A stretch of DNA of 64,000 bases from Lactiplantibacillus daoliensis (GCF_005405005.1 NZ_BJDH01000002.1:124001-188000); one strand, 5' to 3'. Counted from the stretch's first letter, positions 24,336 through 33,602 are shown. Notes: generated from the letters alone by a model not told the origin. Translations and numbers: made by a program.

Positions 24336-24580
24336 GTCAGTCAGAATCGGTGTGCAGTGTCGACAAGAATAGTCTGCGTTCTTGGCTGACTATTCTTGTG
24401 GGGCAATTCAAAGACGTGTTTTATCGGCTTTAAATTGAGGCACCAGACCGTACTATGGCTGGCGCCGTCCCTCACAGCACACCGATTTTGACTGACGGAG
24501 CGCTGGGGCGAGTCTACTTTAGACGTAATGGTTACTGGTACTGGGACATTTGTGATGCTTTTGAGTCCTTCAACCTTTAG
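24336..24580. repeat. Dispersed palindromic intergenic repeat, copy A
   Basis: Arms gtcagtcagaatcggtgtgc (24336-24355) and gcacaccgattttgactgac (24477-24496) pair with one mismatch. An inner perfect 11-base stem CAAGAATAGTC/GACTATTCTTG lies at 24364-24398. The right half 24448-24528 is repeated at 48623-48707, and the tail 24550-24579 at 13651-13680. Not coding. Confidence 0.7.
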
Positions 24581-24691
24581 TTAACCTCAATTATAGTGGA
24601 AACGGCGGTAACTAACACGCCTAATTATGACTTTTTCAACTCACAAAAAAGCGCACCAGCCAATTTGACTAGCACGTTCAATGTTTTCAAC

Positions 24692-25720
24692 TTAATCTAA
24701 GTCTACCTTTTGAATCCAGCCTTCAGGCGCTTCACGGTCACCGAATTGAATCCCAGTTAATTCATCGTAAAGTTTCTTCGTAACCGGACCTACTTCAGTT
24801 TCACTATAGAACACGTGTAAGTTACCGTTGTGTTCAAGACCACCGATTGGGGAAATCACCGCCGCAGTCCCACACGCACCAGCTTCGGTGAAACGGTCTA
24901 AGTCGTCAATATACACGTCGCCTTGTTCCGTTTCCATACCAAATTTATGTTCAGCCAAATAAAGTAATGAATACTTTGTGACGGATGGCAAGATAGATGG
25001 TGACTTAGGAGTCACAAACTTATTGTCTTTAGTAATCCCAAAGAAGTTTGCGGAACCAACTTCTTCAATCTTCTTATGTTCAACGGGATCAAGATAGACA
25101 CAGTCAGAATAACCATTCGCATGAGCTTCTTGGCCTGGGAACAAGCTGGCCGCGTAATTCCCACCAACTTTATAAGCCCCGGTCCCTTTATGGGCAGCTC
25201 GGTCATAGTTGGACGTTGTGAAGTTCGTTGGCGTCATCCCACCCTTGAAATAACTCCCAACGGGCATTGCAAAGACCGTAAAAATATATTCTTGTGCCGG
25301 ATGGACACCGATATTACCGCCGACCCCAATCATCAAAGGACGTAGGTACAGGGTTGCACCGGTACCATATGGTGGCACATAGTCTTGGTTAGCTTTAACG
25401 ACTTGCTTTACCGCATCCACGAACATGTCTGTTGGCACTTGTGGCATTAATAGCCGTTCACAACTCGTTTGCATCCGCGCCGCATTGCGATCTGGACGGA
25501 ATAATTGGACGCTACCGTCCTTGGTCCGATAAGCCTTTAAGCCTTCAAAATCTTGTTGACCATAGTGTAAGGCAGTGGAGCCTTCACTAATATGTAAAGT
25601 TGCATCACCAGTTAATTCATGCTTAACCCATTCGCCATCTTTATAATAAGCGCGATAACGATAAGGGAGATTCCGATAATTGAACCCCAAGTTATTCCAA
25701 TCTAGTTGTACATCTGCCAT
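24692..25720 (-). CDS. bcaT: Branched-chain amino acid aminotransferase
   Basis: 342-residue class IV PLP aminotransferase (type II BCAT). It interconverts branched-chain amino acids and their 2-oxo acids with glutamate/2-oxoglutarate. In lactobacilli, which often lack complete branched-chain synthesis, it mainly serves catabolism and flavour formation. Motifs: HYGQQDFEGLKAYRTKDG, PLP lysine in GAYKVGGNYAASL (about residue 185) and FTEAGACGTAAVISPIG. Own promoter at 25813-25841; leader of about 90 bases with no T-box seen. Confidence 0.95.
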   Translation of the reverse strand: MADVQLDWNNLGFNYRNLPYRYRAYYKDGEWVKHELTGDATLHISEGSTALHYGQQDFEGLKAYRTKDGSVQLFRPDRNAARMQTSCERLLMPQVPTDMFVDAVKQVVKANQDYVPPYGTGATLYLRPLMIGVGGNIGVHPAQEYIFTVFAMPVGSYFKGGMTPTNFTTSNYDRAAHKGTGAYKVGGNYAASLFPGQEAHANGYSDCVYLDPVEHKKIEEVGSANFFGITKDNKFVTPKSPSILPSVTKYSLLYLAEHKFGMETEQGDVYIDDLDRFTEAGACGTAAVISPIGGLEHNGNLHVFYSETEVGPVTKKLYDELTGIQFGDREAPEGWIQKVDLD

Positions 25721-25812
25721 TTAAGTCAACTTCCTTTATATGTAATTTATTCCAACTCAACTTGCTAACTGGTTCAGCAAAACAAAAGTTAATTAATTGG
25801 AATTTAATTAAA

Positions 25813-25841
25813 AGATTAATAGTTTATGAGAGCTTTGTCAA
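25813..25841 (-). promoter_or_regulatory. Promoter of bcaT
   Basis: TTGACA (25841-25836), 17-base spacer, TAATCT (25818-25813) on the minus strand, about 90 bases upstream of the bcaT start. Confidence 0.8.
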
Positions 25842-25885
25842 GTCACTCCTGAAAAGATTTTTCATGAATAGCGGTTGTTTTTTGG

Positions 25886-25891
25886 TATAAT
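25886..25891 (+). promoter_or_regulatory. -10 box for the hypothetical gene at 25923
   Basis: TATAAT preceded by TTGG (near extended -10), 32 bases before the GTG start. No clear -35. Divergent from the bcaT promoter. Confidence 0.5.
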
Positions 25892-25922
25892 AGACTCAAA
25901 TTTAACAAAGGACTGGTTCGTC

Positions 25923-26252
25923 GTGGCTATTAATTCTGATTCAATTTATAATGTCTTGTTCTATATCGTCCATCACCCGGCCGAAATCACCTTTACCACG
26001 CCGGAATATACCAATGTCGTGCGGATGGCGATTCCTGATCGAATCAAAGTTGCGAATCCCGAAATTTACTTTCCAAACGACAAACTACTCGTCAATCGTT
26101 TTGAAGATGAATTCGTTGCTAAAAACGGTAACCTGTTAGACTTCTTCTTCGATTATACCGAGAAAAAAGTCCCTAATTATCATGAGGTCTGGGTCTCAAC
26201 TGCCCATTTACCAAGCAAAAATCGCTATTTCTTAGAACTATCGTTTGAATAA
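25923..26252 (+). CDS. Conserved hypothetical protein, 109 residues
   Basis: Start GTG at 25923 (read MAINSDSIYNVLFYIV), preceded by AAAGGA at 9 bases; the frame reaches further upstream but overlaps the promoter -10 box. Soluble, acidic, aromatic-rich (FDYTEKKVPNYHEVW, NRYFLELSFE); no signal peptide, membrane segment or recognised motif. Single gene with its own promoter and terminator between bcaT and a lipoprotein gene. Function unknown. Confidence 0.75.
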   Translation: MAINSDSIYNVLFYIVHHPAEITFTTPEYTNVVRMAIPDRIKVANPEIYFPNDKLLVNRFEDEFVAKNGNLLDFFFDYTEKKVPNYHEVWVSTAHLPSKNRYFLELSFE

Positions 26253-26314
26253 GCTGAGTTATTCTTATCAATCATAAGCAGAGACGCTACTATTCAATTG
26301 TTTATCGCGCACAC

Positions 26315-26361
26315 AAAAAAGCACTTACCATCGCCGTTTGGCGGTTGGTAAGTGCTTTTTT
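26315..26361 (+). terminator. Bidirectional terminator
   Basis: Long stem AAAAAGCACTTACCA.../...TGGTAAGTGCTTTTT with loop GC pairing. It serves the plus-strand gene ending at 26252 and the minus-strand lipoprotein ending at 26369. Confidence 0.92.
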
Positions 26362-26368
26362 GATCCTG

Positions 26369-27337
26369 CTATTTTGTCATAAAGATAAACAAATCAGAAC
26401 TAGAAACACCGATCGTAAAGTGCACACCTTTCGAGACAATTGGATCAATCGTCGTGGTACTGCTCTTATTACTCTTAGTTTCTTTGCCAAATTTCTTCAT
26501 CACTTGCTTGGCATTGGCACCAGAAGTGCTACTCAATAATGCAAAGGCCGTGCCAAAGTTCTTTTGACGCGTTTTGTCTTTGAAAGCCTTCGTTGGGACG
26601 ATCATCGCGGTCCCCATCACATCACCTGATTGGACGTTCATCCGAATCTTGTAATCCTTAGTGGTTAACACGTTGGTCACGCCGGTGGGCGCTTTGGTAG
26701 GTAATAATTCACCCTTGGCTTTCGCTTTTGCCGTCTTCATGCCCGCCGCAACGGTCTTTTGGCTCGCTTGTAAGCTTGCTGCTTGAGTTTGAAGTTTAGC
26801 GGCAGCGGTTTGTTGTGCCTGTAACGATGCTGCGCCAGTCGCCGCTTCACTCCCACCAGCGGCAACTTGAGCTTTCGCCTTCGTTACTGCAGCCTGCATT
26901 GACGCTTGCTGTTTTTTCAAAGCGGCGCCTTGAACTTGCAACTTTTGGGCAGCCTTTTGCTGCGATTTGGTCATTTTCGACCCAATCAGTGCTTGATTAT
27001 AGGCCGTTGCCATTTGTTTATACGTCGTTAGCCGTTTAGCACTTTTGACATAAACTGTCTTTTTAGCATTCCCGGCTGTCAACTTGACCGTTTGGCGGGT
27101 TGTCTTGGGTGGTACTTGAATAATAAACGTATTGTTATGGACTTTAGCCGTTTTGGTTTTCTGACCATCTAAGCGGTAACTGACCGTCTTCTGATTACTG
27201 TGGCCCTTGACACTTGCAACCAGTCCACTGCGTGTGTACGTCGATTTAGTCGTCGTTAAACTGTCCTGACCACAACCGGCTAACACGACGGCGAGTAATC
27301 CAGCGGTAACGGCAACGAATGCTGTTTTTCGAAACAC
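26369..27337 (-). CDS. Lipoprotein with alanine/glutamine-rich coiled coil
   Basis: 322 residues. Type II signal peptide with lipobox LAGC (cysteine near residue 22). Next is a small beta-rich Ser/Thr/Lys segment with repeated KTxxxx motifs to about residue 105, then a coiled-coil-like stretch rich in A, Q and K (about 105-210, e.g. KQQASMQAAVTKAKAQ). The C-terminal domain (about 215-322) contains GDVMGTAMIVPTKAFKDK. Anchored on the outer face of the membrane. It begins 15 bases after the ABC exporter pair and may share their transcript. No known function; substrate-binding or stress-sensing roles are guesses. Confidence 0.75.
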   Translation of the reverse strand: MFRKTAFVAVTAGLLAVVLAGCGQDSLTTTKSTYTRSGLVASVKGHSNQKTVSYRLDGQKTKTAKVHNNTFIIQVPPKTTRQTVKLTAGNAKKTVYVKSAKRLTTYKQMATAYNQALIGSKMTKSQQKAAQKLQVQGAALKKQQASMQAAVTKAKAQVAAGGSEAATGAASLQAQQTAAAKLQTQAASLQASQKTVAAGMKTAKAKAKGELLPTKAPTGVTNVLTTKDYKIRMNVQSGDVMGTAMIVPTKAFKDKTRQKNFGTAFALLSSTSGANAKQVMKKFGKETKSNKSSTTTIDPIVSKGVHFTIGVSSSDLFIFMTK

Positions 27338-27351
27338 TTGACACCCCTCCT

Positions 27352-29241
27352 TTAATCTAAGCTAATATTGCCGGTAAATTGACTGTTATACAAATCAGCG
27401 TAGAAGCCGTTTTGCGCCATCAATTCTTCATGCGTCCCAGTTTCAACTACCGAGCCATGATTCATCACAATAATGTTATCAGCGCCTTGAATGGTCGAGA
27501 GTCGATGAGCAACCACGAAACTCGTCCGATTCTTCAAAAGCCGTTCCATCGCATGCTGAATATGAACTTCGGTCCGGGTATCAACAGAACTAGTCGCTTC
27601 ATCCAAAATCAGGATTTCAGGATCCGCCACGAAGGCCCGCGCAATCGTCAACAATTGCCGTTGTCCTTGCGAAATATTTGAGGCTTCTTCATTTAAAATC
27701 GTTTGGTAACCGTCTGGCAATTTACGAACAAATTCATCGACATGGGCCGCTTTCGCCGCCGCATAGATTTCATCATCTGTTGCATCTTCACGACCATACT
27801 TTAAGTTATCAAAAATCGTCCCAGTAAACAGCCACGTATCTTGTAAGACCATGGCAAAATGCGACCGTAACGCTTCACGCTTCAAATCACGCGTGTCCAC
27901 GCCGTTGAGTCGAATTGAACCACCCTTGATGTCGTAGAAGCGTTCCAACAAGTTTATGATGGTCGTCTTCCCAGCCCCAGTAGGTCCAACGATGGCCACC
28001 TGTTGGCCACGCTTAACATCTAAGTTGTAGTCTTTCATCAAAAGAGCATCGTCGCTATAGCCGAATTGGACATGTTCCAAACTAATTAAGTTATCGGTGT
28101 CCGTTTTCGCTGGAATTTCTGACTTCGTGTCAGTCATTTCATTTTCGTCCAAGACGTCAAAGACCCGCTCCGCAGATGCAATCGTCGATTGAATGGTGTT
28201 CATTAAGTTCGCAAGTTGCGAAATAGGCTGCGAGAATTGTTGGGTATATTGCAGAAAGGCTTGAATATTCCCTAAAGTAACATTCCCGTGAGCGACATCA
28301 ATCCCACCAATAATGGCAACAAAGACATAACCAATGTTGTTCAAGAACATCATCAATGGCATGATAATCCCAGAAATAAATTGTGCTTTCCAGGCTGATT
28401 GATAATAATTTTCATTTTGTTCTTCGAAGTCATCAATCGCATCTTGTTCCTTGTTGAAACTCTTGATAACCACGTGACCAGCATAGTTTTCTTCAACTTG
28501 GTTATTTAATAACCCTAAACTCTTTTGTTGCACGCTAAAGAATTTTTGTGATTTCGGTGCAATCACACCAACAACGACCACACTCAATGGAATCGTAACC
28601 AGTGCAATTAAGGTTAACTTCCAACTAATCGAAAGCATCATCCATAACGTCCCGATAAATGTGACGGTACTCGTGACCAATTGCGTTAAATTTTGTTGCA
28701 ACGTATTAGCAATGTTATCCATATCGTTGACGGCCCGACTCATAATATCCCCATTTGAATGGGTATCATAATATGAGATTGGGACATTTTGCATCTTACC
28801 CTTGAAGGAACGACGTAACTTGTAAACCGTCCCTTGAGAGATCCGCGTCATGATGTATTGTTGGATAAAGTTAAACAGCGCTGAAGCCACATACATTAAG
28901 ATGACGACGAGGATAATTTCCCCAATTTTTTCAAAGTTAATGGGATAACCGGATTGGCTAATGCCCGCTTTTTGCTGAGCAGCCCCTTTCATAATCCCTT
29001 TATAGATTTCAGTGGTTGCTTCCCCTAAAATCTTAGGCGTCCGAATTTGGAAGACCACGGATGCAATCGCGAAAACCATGACGACCGCTAAACCGATCCA
29101 ACGATCAGACATATACTTCATTAAGCGCCAAGTCGTTTTCCAAAAACTTTTGGGCTTTTCAACAAGGCCACGACCACCGGGGCCATGCCCTGGGCCGGCT
29201 GGACGCGCCGTGTTAACCGAAGAAGATTTCTTTTCACTCAT
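27352..29241 (-). CDS. ABC exporter half-transporter (consensus ATPase partner)
   Basis: 629-residue exporter subunit: basic Gly/Pro-rich N-terminus, six-helix membrane domain (about residues 40-340), then ATPase with Walker A GPTGAGKTTIINLL, Walker B and catalytic glutamate ILILDEATSSVDT and H-loop VVAHRLST. The signature is altered to NISQGQRQL in place of LSGGQ. It overlaps the upstream partner by one base (TAATG). Known heterodimers of the LmrCD type have one degenerate site, and this pair fits. Probably multidrug or lipid export. Confidence 0.9.
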   Translation of the reverse strand: MSEKKSSSVNTARPAGPGHGPGGRGLVEKPKSFWKTTWRLMKYMSDRWIGLAVVMVFAIASVVFQIRTPKILGEATTEIYKGIMKGAAQQKAGISQSGYPINFEKIGEIILVVILMYVASALFNFIQQYIMTRISQGTVYKLRRSFKGKMQNVPISYYDTHSNGDIMSRAVNDMDNIANTLQQNLTQLVTSTVTFIGTLWMMLSISWKLTLIALVTIPLSVVVVGVIAPKSQKFFSVQQKSLGLLNNQVEENYAGHVVIKSFNKEQDAIDDFEEQNENYYQSAWKAQFISGIIMPLMMFLNNIGYVFVAIIGGIDVAHGNVTLGNIQAFLQYTQQFSQPISQLANLMNTIQSTIASAERVFDVLDENEMTDTKSEIPAKTDTDNLISLEHVQFGYSDDALLMKDYNLDVKRGQQVAIVGPTGAGKTTIINLLERFYDIKGGSIRLNGVDTRDLKREALRSHFAMVLQDTWLFTGTIFDNLKYGREDATDDEIYAAAKAAHVDEFVRKLPDGYQTILNEEASNISQGQRQLLTIARAFVADPEILILDEATSSVDTRTEVHIQHAMERLLKNRTSFVVAHRLSTIQGADNIIVMNHGSVVETGTHEELMAQNGFYADLYNSQFTGNISLD

Positions 29242-30971
29242 TACAGTTGATCCTCCTCTCGTAATTGTGACTTCATGATTTCTTGATAAACTTCATTGTT
29301 AGCTTTCAATTCCGCATGAGTTCCTTTACCAACTAACTTCCCGTTATCTAATACAAGAATCAAGTCAGCATCCGCAACCGTCGCGATTCGTTGGGCCACA
29401 ATCACGACAACCCCTTGTTGTACCTGGGCGTCTTGCCGTAATTCAGCTCGTAACTGTGCATCAGTCTTAAAGTCCAACGCCGAGAACGAGTCATCAAAAA
29501 CATAAACAGAGGCCTGTTTAACCAAAGCACGCGCAATCGCTAATCGTTGCCGTTGTCCACCGGAGAAGTTACCCCCACCTTGTTCAACATGCGCATCTAA
29601 GCCGCCTTCTTCTTTAACGAAGTCCGTTGAACGGGCGATTTCAAGTGCGTGCCAAATTTGGTCATCGGTGGCATTATCGTTACCGAATTTCATATTGTCG
29701 CGAATTGTCCCGGTAAATAAGGTCGCAGTCTGTGGCACAAATGAAATGGCTCGGTGTAAGTCGGCCGTCTTCAAGTCACGAATATCTTGACCATCAAGTT
29801 TGATTTGACCAGACTCGATATCATAGAAACGTGGCATCAAATTGACCAGGGTCGTTTTCCCAGAACCGGTCCCACCAATAATGGCAACGGTCTGACCGGA
29901 ATGCGCACTAAAATCGATATCCGACAATGCCAACTCTTCGGCACTTTGATATCGATAATCAACGTGATCGAACACTAAGTTGTGTTCCGTTGCAGCTGGT
30001 AAAGTCACGGGCTTTTCTGGATCATTAATTTTAGTTTTAATATCTAAGACTTCTTGAATCCGTGAGGCTGACGCAGCCGCCCGTGGAATCAGGGCAAAGA
30101 CCATCGCCAACAACATGAAACTCATTAAAACTTGCATGGCGTAAGTCATAAACGCGATCATATTCCCAACTTGCATCGTTTGGCTACTGATTAATCGACC
30201 ACCAAACCAAACAATCGCAACGTTGGTTCCACTCATGATTAAAGTCATAATTGGAAAGGCTAACGCCACAATGGTATTAACTTTAATTGCATTTTTCGTA
30301 AAATCTTGGTTGGCATCTTCAAACCGATCTTGTTCAAATTTATCTTGTCGGAATGCGCGAATGACCCGCACACCGGTTAAACCTTCCCGGAAAACTAAGT
30401 TGATCCGGTCAGTTTTGGTCTGCATTGCTCGGAACAATGGAATTGCAAACGCCATAATAATTCCAATAAAAATTAATAACACTGGGATCGACACAACGAA
30501 GATCCAAGTTAATTCATGACTCTTAGTGTAAGCTAAAAAGCTCGCACCAACCAACATGATTGGTGCCATGATCATCATCCGCAACGCCATCATCGCAACG
30601 TTTTGAATTTGAACCACATCATTAGTTGTCCGTGTAATTAATGAAGAGGTTTCGACTTTATCGAATTCGTCATTCGAAAAATTAATAACCTTCTTATAGA
30701 TATCCGAACGTAAATTCTTCCCTAATTTTTGTGACGACCGCGCAGCTAGGAAAACATTCCCAAAGGCGGCAACAACTGACAGCAATGAAAAACCAATCAT
30801 TTCAAAACCGATCTTCCAAATGTAACTAATATCACCAGTGGCGACCCCGTTATTCACAATATTGGAGGTCAAACTAGGTAGATTCAAATTGGCAATGACT
30901 TGAACAATCATAAATAAAATTGCTCCGACAACTGCCGCAATTGAGATCCGCCCTTTCGCTATTTTAAGCAT
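29241..30971 (-). CDS. ABC exporter half-transporter (degenerate-site partner)
   Basis: 576-residue exporter subunit, first gene of the pair. Six-helix membrane domain, Walker A GGTGSGKTTLVNLM, canonical signature NFSGGQRQRLAIARAL. The Walker B is VYVFDDSFSALD, aspartate replacing the catalytic glutamate, and the H-loop reads IVAQRIAT with glutamine for histidine. These changes mark the non-hydrolysing site of a heterodimer. ATG at 30971 (MLKIAKGRISI) has AAGGGGAG upstream; a GTG six codons before coincides with the ribosome site. Promoter at 31024-31052. Confidence 0.9.
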   Translation of the reverse strand: MLKIAKGRISIAAVVGAILFMIVQVIANLNLPSLTSNIVNNGVATGDISYIWKIGFEMIGFSLLSVVAAFGNVFLAARSSQKLGKNLRSDIYKKVINFSNDEFDKVETSSLITRTTNDVVQIQNVAMMALRMMIMAPIMLVGASFLAYTKSHELTWIFVVSIPVLLIFIGIIMAFAIPLFRAMQTKTDRINLVFREGLTGVRVIRAFRQDKFEQDRFEDANQDFTKNAIKVNTIVALAFPIMTLIMSGTNVAIVWFGGRLISSQTMQVGNMIAFMTYAMQVLMSFMLLAMVFALIPRAAASASRIQEVLDIKTKINDPEKPVTLPAATEHNLVFDHVDYRYQSAEELALSDIDFSAHSGQTVAIIGGTGSGKTTLVNLMPRFYDIESGQIKLDGQDIRDLKTADLHRAISFVPQTATLFTGTIRDNMKFGNDNATDDQIWHALEIARSTDFVKEEGGLDAHVEQGGGNFSGGQRQRLAIARALVKQASVYVFDDSFSALDFKTDAQLRAELRQDAQVQQGVVVIVAQRIATVADADLILVLDNGKLVGKGTHAELKANNEVYQEIMKSQLREEDQL

Positions 30972-31023
30972 CAACACGCTCCCCTTCACTAATATAATTA
31001 TGCTAATGATAGTGCAATTATCT

Positions 31024-31052
31024 AATTTATCTAAAAATCAGTGTTTTGTCAA
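31024..31052 (-). promoter_or_regulatory. Promoter of the heterodimeric ABC exporter operon
   Basis: TTGACA (31052-31047), 17-base spacer, TAAATT (31029-31024). Between this and the start codon lies an imperfect palindrome (ATAATT...AATTAT, 30996-31023) that could bind a MarR/TetR-type repressor. Confidence 0.75.
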
Positions 31053-31247
31053 CCATCTTTACAAGTCTCACGCAAACTATTGTAACGCAACTCAAGGCAT
31101 TTGACAGCTAAAAGGCGTTAACTTTTTTAAAATTCTAGCATGTCGCTGAACACTATGATTAATGCCAGCAGATACGGCTCAAGTCAACTCATCCTCACAG
31201 TCTCCGCTTACCGCCAATCGCATGTGATTCAGGGTAAGTCTGTACGC
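31053..31247. other. Intergenic, nothing recognised
   Basis: About 195 bases between the ABC promoter and the yxeA-like terminator. No open frame with a ribosome site and no clear repeat. Confidence 0.5.
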
Positions 31248-31275
31248 AAAAAGAGCAACCCAAGTTAGGTTGCTC
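31248..31275 (-). terminator. Terminator of the YxeA-family gene
   Basis: Stem GAGCAACC/GGTTGCTC (with TAACTT loop) followed by TTTTTGCG on the minus strand, about 15 bases after the stop. Confidence 0.88.
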
Positions 31276-31290
31276 CGACTTTAATTGTGA

Positions 31291-31683
31291 TTAGCTTTCA
31301 ACGAGTTGTTGCACTACTGCTTTTGGAACAGCTTGTAAGCTAACGGCTTCCCAGCTGTTAACATTCTGCCCCTTCGTCTCAATTCGCAAATACTTATTCA
31401 GTTTCAACCGCTTGTCAGCCGTAAAGGTCAACCAGCGGGCCTGTCGATTAACATCATAGGTTTTGATCCGATACGTATAAATATCTTCACCAACGCCGCC
31501 TTTTCCTTTTTTGACGGCCGCATTGGTAATACCGTAAACGGTACTAGTCTTGATTAGTGGATTGACATTATCCATGGCCATCGACAGCTCAGAACCACTG
31601 TCTTTCGTCACTGCCCCTGCACCAAAAAGTACGCCAGCCCCAAGACCAATAATCACTAACAATCCAATAATTACTTTTTTCAT
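31291..31683 (-). CDS. YxeA family (DUF1093) exported protein
   Basis: 130-residue secreted or membrane-anchored protein: N-terminal hydrophobic segment (MKKVIIGLLVIIGLGAGVLF), then an OB-like beta domain with the family pattern YTYRIKTYDVNRQARWLTF and LRIETKGQNVNSWEAVS. YxeA proteins are small envelope proteins of unknown function in Firmicutes. Ribosome site GGGGGAA. Single gene with its own terminator. Confidence 0.85.
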   Translation of the reverse strand: MKKVIIGLLVIIGLGAGVLFGAGAVTKDSGSELSMAMDNVNPLIKTSTVYGITNAAVKKGKGGVGEDIYTYRIKTYDVNRQARWLTFTADKRLKLNKYLRIETKGQNVNSWEAVSLQAVPKAVVQQLVES

Positions 31684-31940
31684 ACTTATTCCCCCGCAAG
31701 AGTAATTTTTTTGATTACAAAAATCATTTTATCAAGTTCAAACACCACTGCCTAGGGGGATAAGGCATTCTTAAGCGAGTTAAACAATTACTAATAAAGC
31801 CAACGAATTCTTAATTAGCCTTCCTTGCCAACTTCATTTACCAACTGACTCAAACAATTAAGAATTTTATTATAAAACCACGCCATTTTAACTAAAATCC
31901 GTTAAAATTAAAACTAATCAGGATTTCAGGGGGATTAATT

Positions 31941-32780
31941 ATGCATTCTAGGGGTTTTAAACAGGCGGTCAGCCTCGGCTTACTAATATTAGCTATCGGC
32001 TTTTTAACGGGCTGTGGTCACCAATCAACAGCGTCGAAAACGAACAGTTCCAGCATCTCATCAAAAAAAGTGACCCACATCACCACGAAAACGAAAAAAT
32101 CACCATATGCAACTTGGCATTCCGTCAAAACCGTTAAATTACCAATTTTGATGTATCACAGTATTTCCAGTGGCAATCCACTCAAAGTGCCCGCAACCGA
32201 ATTCAAAGCTGAAATGGCTTATTTGAAGCAACATCATTATCGGACCTTAACTACCACGGAAGCTGTTTACGCGCTATCACACCACCGGATTCCACAACAA
32301 AAAATTGTCTGGGTGACTTTGGATGATAGTTATACCGATAATAAAACCGCGGGCTGGCCAATTTTAAAAGCCAACCATCAACACGCCACGATTAATTTCA
32401 TTACGGGATTTGCCACGCACCCGAACCACTTAACACTGGCTGATGCAAAAAAGATGCAAGCATCCGGTACGATTGACTTTCAGAGCCATACCGTCAGACA
32501 TCTTGACTTGAATACACTGACCTACGAAGAACAATTAAAAGAACTCACCGACTCCAAACGTTGGCTGGATCAAAAGTTGCATCAACGGACAGCGGTAATC
32601 TGTTACCCAGCTGGCCGAGCGAACCAAGCGACGATCCGAGCCGCTAAAACAGCTGGTTATCACTACGCGCTATCAACTGCACCTGGCATTACGACTAGTG
32701 ATACCGCGCCCTATAACTTGACTCGTCAACGGGTCACCCCGGGGATGTCCTTACAAACTTTTGCAAAATTACTTCATTAA
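31941..32780 (+). CDS. Polysaccharide deacetylase lipoprotein
   Basis: 279 residues. Lipobox LTGC (cysteine near residue 25), a Ser/Lys/Thr-rich linker, then a NodB-like domain from about residue 65: LPILMYHSI, the metal/base motif VTLDDSY (two aspartates), the zinc histidines in DFQSHTVRHLDL and late motif CYPAGRAN. CE4 enzymes deacetylate GlcNAc polymers, such as peptidoglycan or poly-GlcNAc. Being lipid-anchored it would act at the outer membrane face. ATG preceded by AGGGGG; terminator follows. Confidence 0.88.
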   Translation: MHSRGFKQAVSLGLLILAIGFLTGCGHQSTASKTNSSSISSKKVTHITTKTKKSPYATWHSVKTVKLPILMYHSISSGNPLKVPATEFKAEMAYLKQHHYRTLTTTEAVYALSHHRIPQQKIVWVTLDDSYTDNKTAGWPILKANHQHATINFITGFATHPNHLTLADAKKMQASGTIDFQSHTVRHLDLNTLTYEEQLKELTDSKRWLDQKLHQRTAVICYPAGRANQATIRAAKTAGYHYALSTAPGITTSDTAPYNLTRQRVTPGMSLQTFAKLLH

Positions 32781-32782
32781 AC

Positions 32783-32834
32783 AAAGAGCAACGTCCAAGA
32801 CGACAAACTAGGTCATCGTTGGACGTTGCTCTTT
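32783..32834 (+). terminator. Bidirectional terminator
   Basis: Stem AAAGAGCAACGTCCAA/TTGGACGTTGCTCTTT with a 20-base loop. Ends the deacetylase (plus) and the 90-residue protein gene (minus). Confidence 0.88.
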
Positions 32835-32852
32835 ACTACTATAGATTTAATC

Positions 32853-33125
32853 TTACAAATTAATGGCTAATGAATAAAGGATGAAACCAACCACCAACAT
32901 GCCAATCACCGCTAATATCGCCCACAACACCTTACGGCTCAATCGACGAACGCGCTGTTGCACATGATAATGAGATTGCGCGTGTTCATGTTCCGCATTG
33001 AATAACGACGCACTCTCATTTTTGACCCAATCGGCACCATGAATCCCGTAAAATGGATTGTTACGAGCTTTCCCATGACGCGGCACACGGCCATTTGATT
33101 TGGTTAACGGTTGATACAATCGCAT
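32853..33125 (-). CDS. Small C-tail membrane protein, 90 residues
   Basis: Polar, His/Arg/Asn-rich N-terminal part (PRHGKARNNPFYGIHG, NAEHEHAQSHYHVQQ) followed by one C-terminal membrane helix (about residues 66-88, VLWAILAVIGMLVVGFILY). No signal peptide and no recognised family. Starts 26 bases downstream of the 75-residue gene on the same strand, so probably co-transcribed. Function unknown. Confidence 0.7.
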   Translation of the reverse strand: MRLYQPLTKSNGRVPRHGKARNNPFYGIHGADWVKNESASLFNAEHEHAQSHYHVQQRVRRLSRKVLWAILAVIGMLVVGFILYSLAINL

Positions 33126-33151
33126 CTAAATCCTCTTTTCAATCGGCCCCT

Positions 33152-33379
33152 TTAACCCTTTTGTGCTTTATAAGGAACCGCATAATTTTTTGGTGCGTCG
33201 CTAGCCTTGGCATATTTCCAGTGCCCAGACATCTTTTTTTCTAGTGGCGCATCCTTCTTAATACATGTAAATCGTGATCCAACTTCATTTTCAATAATAA
33301 AAATTCGGTTGAATTCATGTCGGGTCTGCACAATGTGACAATCTTCGTGGTCGATGCCAAATACATCTTTATATACCAA
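33152..33379 (-). CDS. Conserved hypothetical protein, 75 residues
   Basis: TTG start at 33379 (read MVYKDVFGIDHEDC) with AAGGAG 10 bases upstream. Small soluble protein, mixed charge, two cysteines, pattern FNRIFIIENEVGSRFTC. A competing 64-codon frame at 33241-33435 has no ribosome site and no plausible protein character, so I prefer this one. Function unknown. Confidence 0.6.
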   Translation of the reverse strand: MVYKDVFGIDHEDCHIVQTRHEFNRIFIIENEVGSRFTCIKKDAPLEKKMSGHWKYAKASDAPKNYAVPYKAQKG

Positions 33380-33533
33380 AAATCATGATCTCCTTTATTT
33401 TGACTTTTTAACAGTAAATTTTTAACCAACGTCAAGTCTACTTGACGTTACCCATCTAGCTACATTTCTATTATAGTCCCCATTTAGCCATCGTAAACCT
33501 AATTTGTTTACCAAATTAAAAAGATTCCAAACA

Positions 33534-33579
33534 AAAAGCTTTAACAAACACCGTATAATCAGTGTTTATCAAAGCTTTT
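33534..33579 (-). terminator. Terminator after tRNA-Glu
   Basis: Long minus-strand stem AAAGCTTTGATAAACACTG/CGGTGTTTGTTAAAGCTTT with wobble pairs, then TTTTTG, about 25 bases after the tRNA. Confidence 0.85.
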
Positions 33580-33602
33580 CGTTCTCCCAAGGTGTGTCTA
33601 AA

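Noticed and set aside
33241-33435. 64-codon minus-strand frame overlapping the 75-residue gene
   Set aside because: No ribosome site; the alternative TTG-started frame has AAGGAG at correct spacing.
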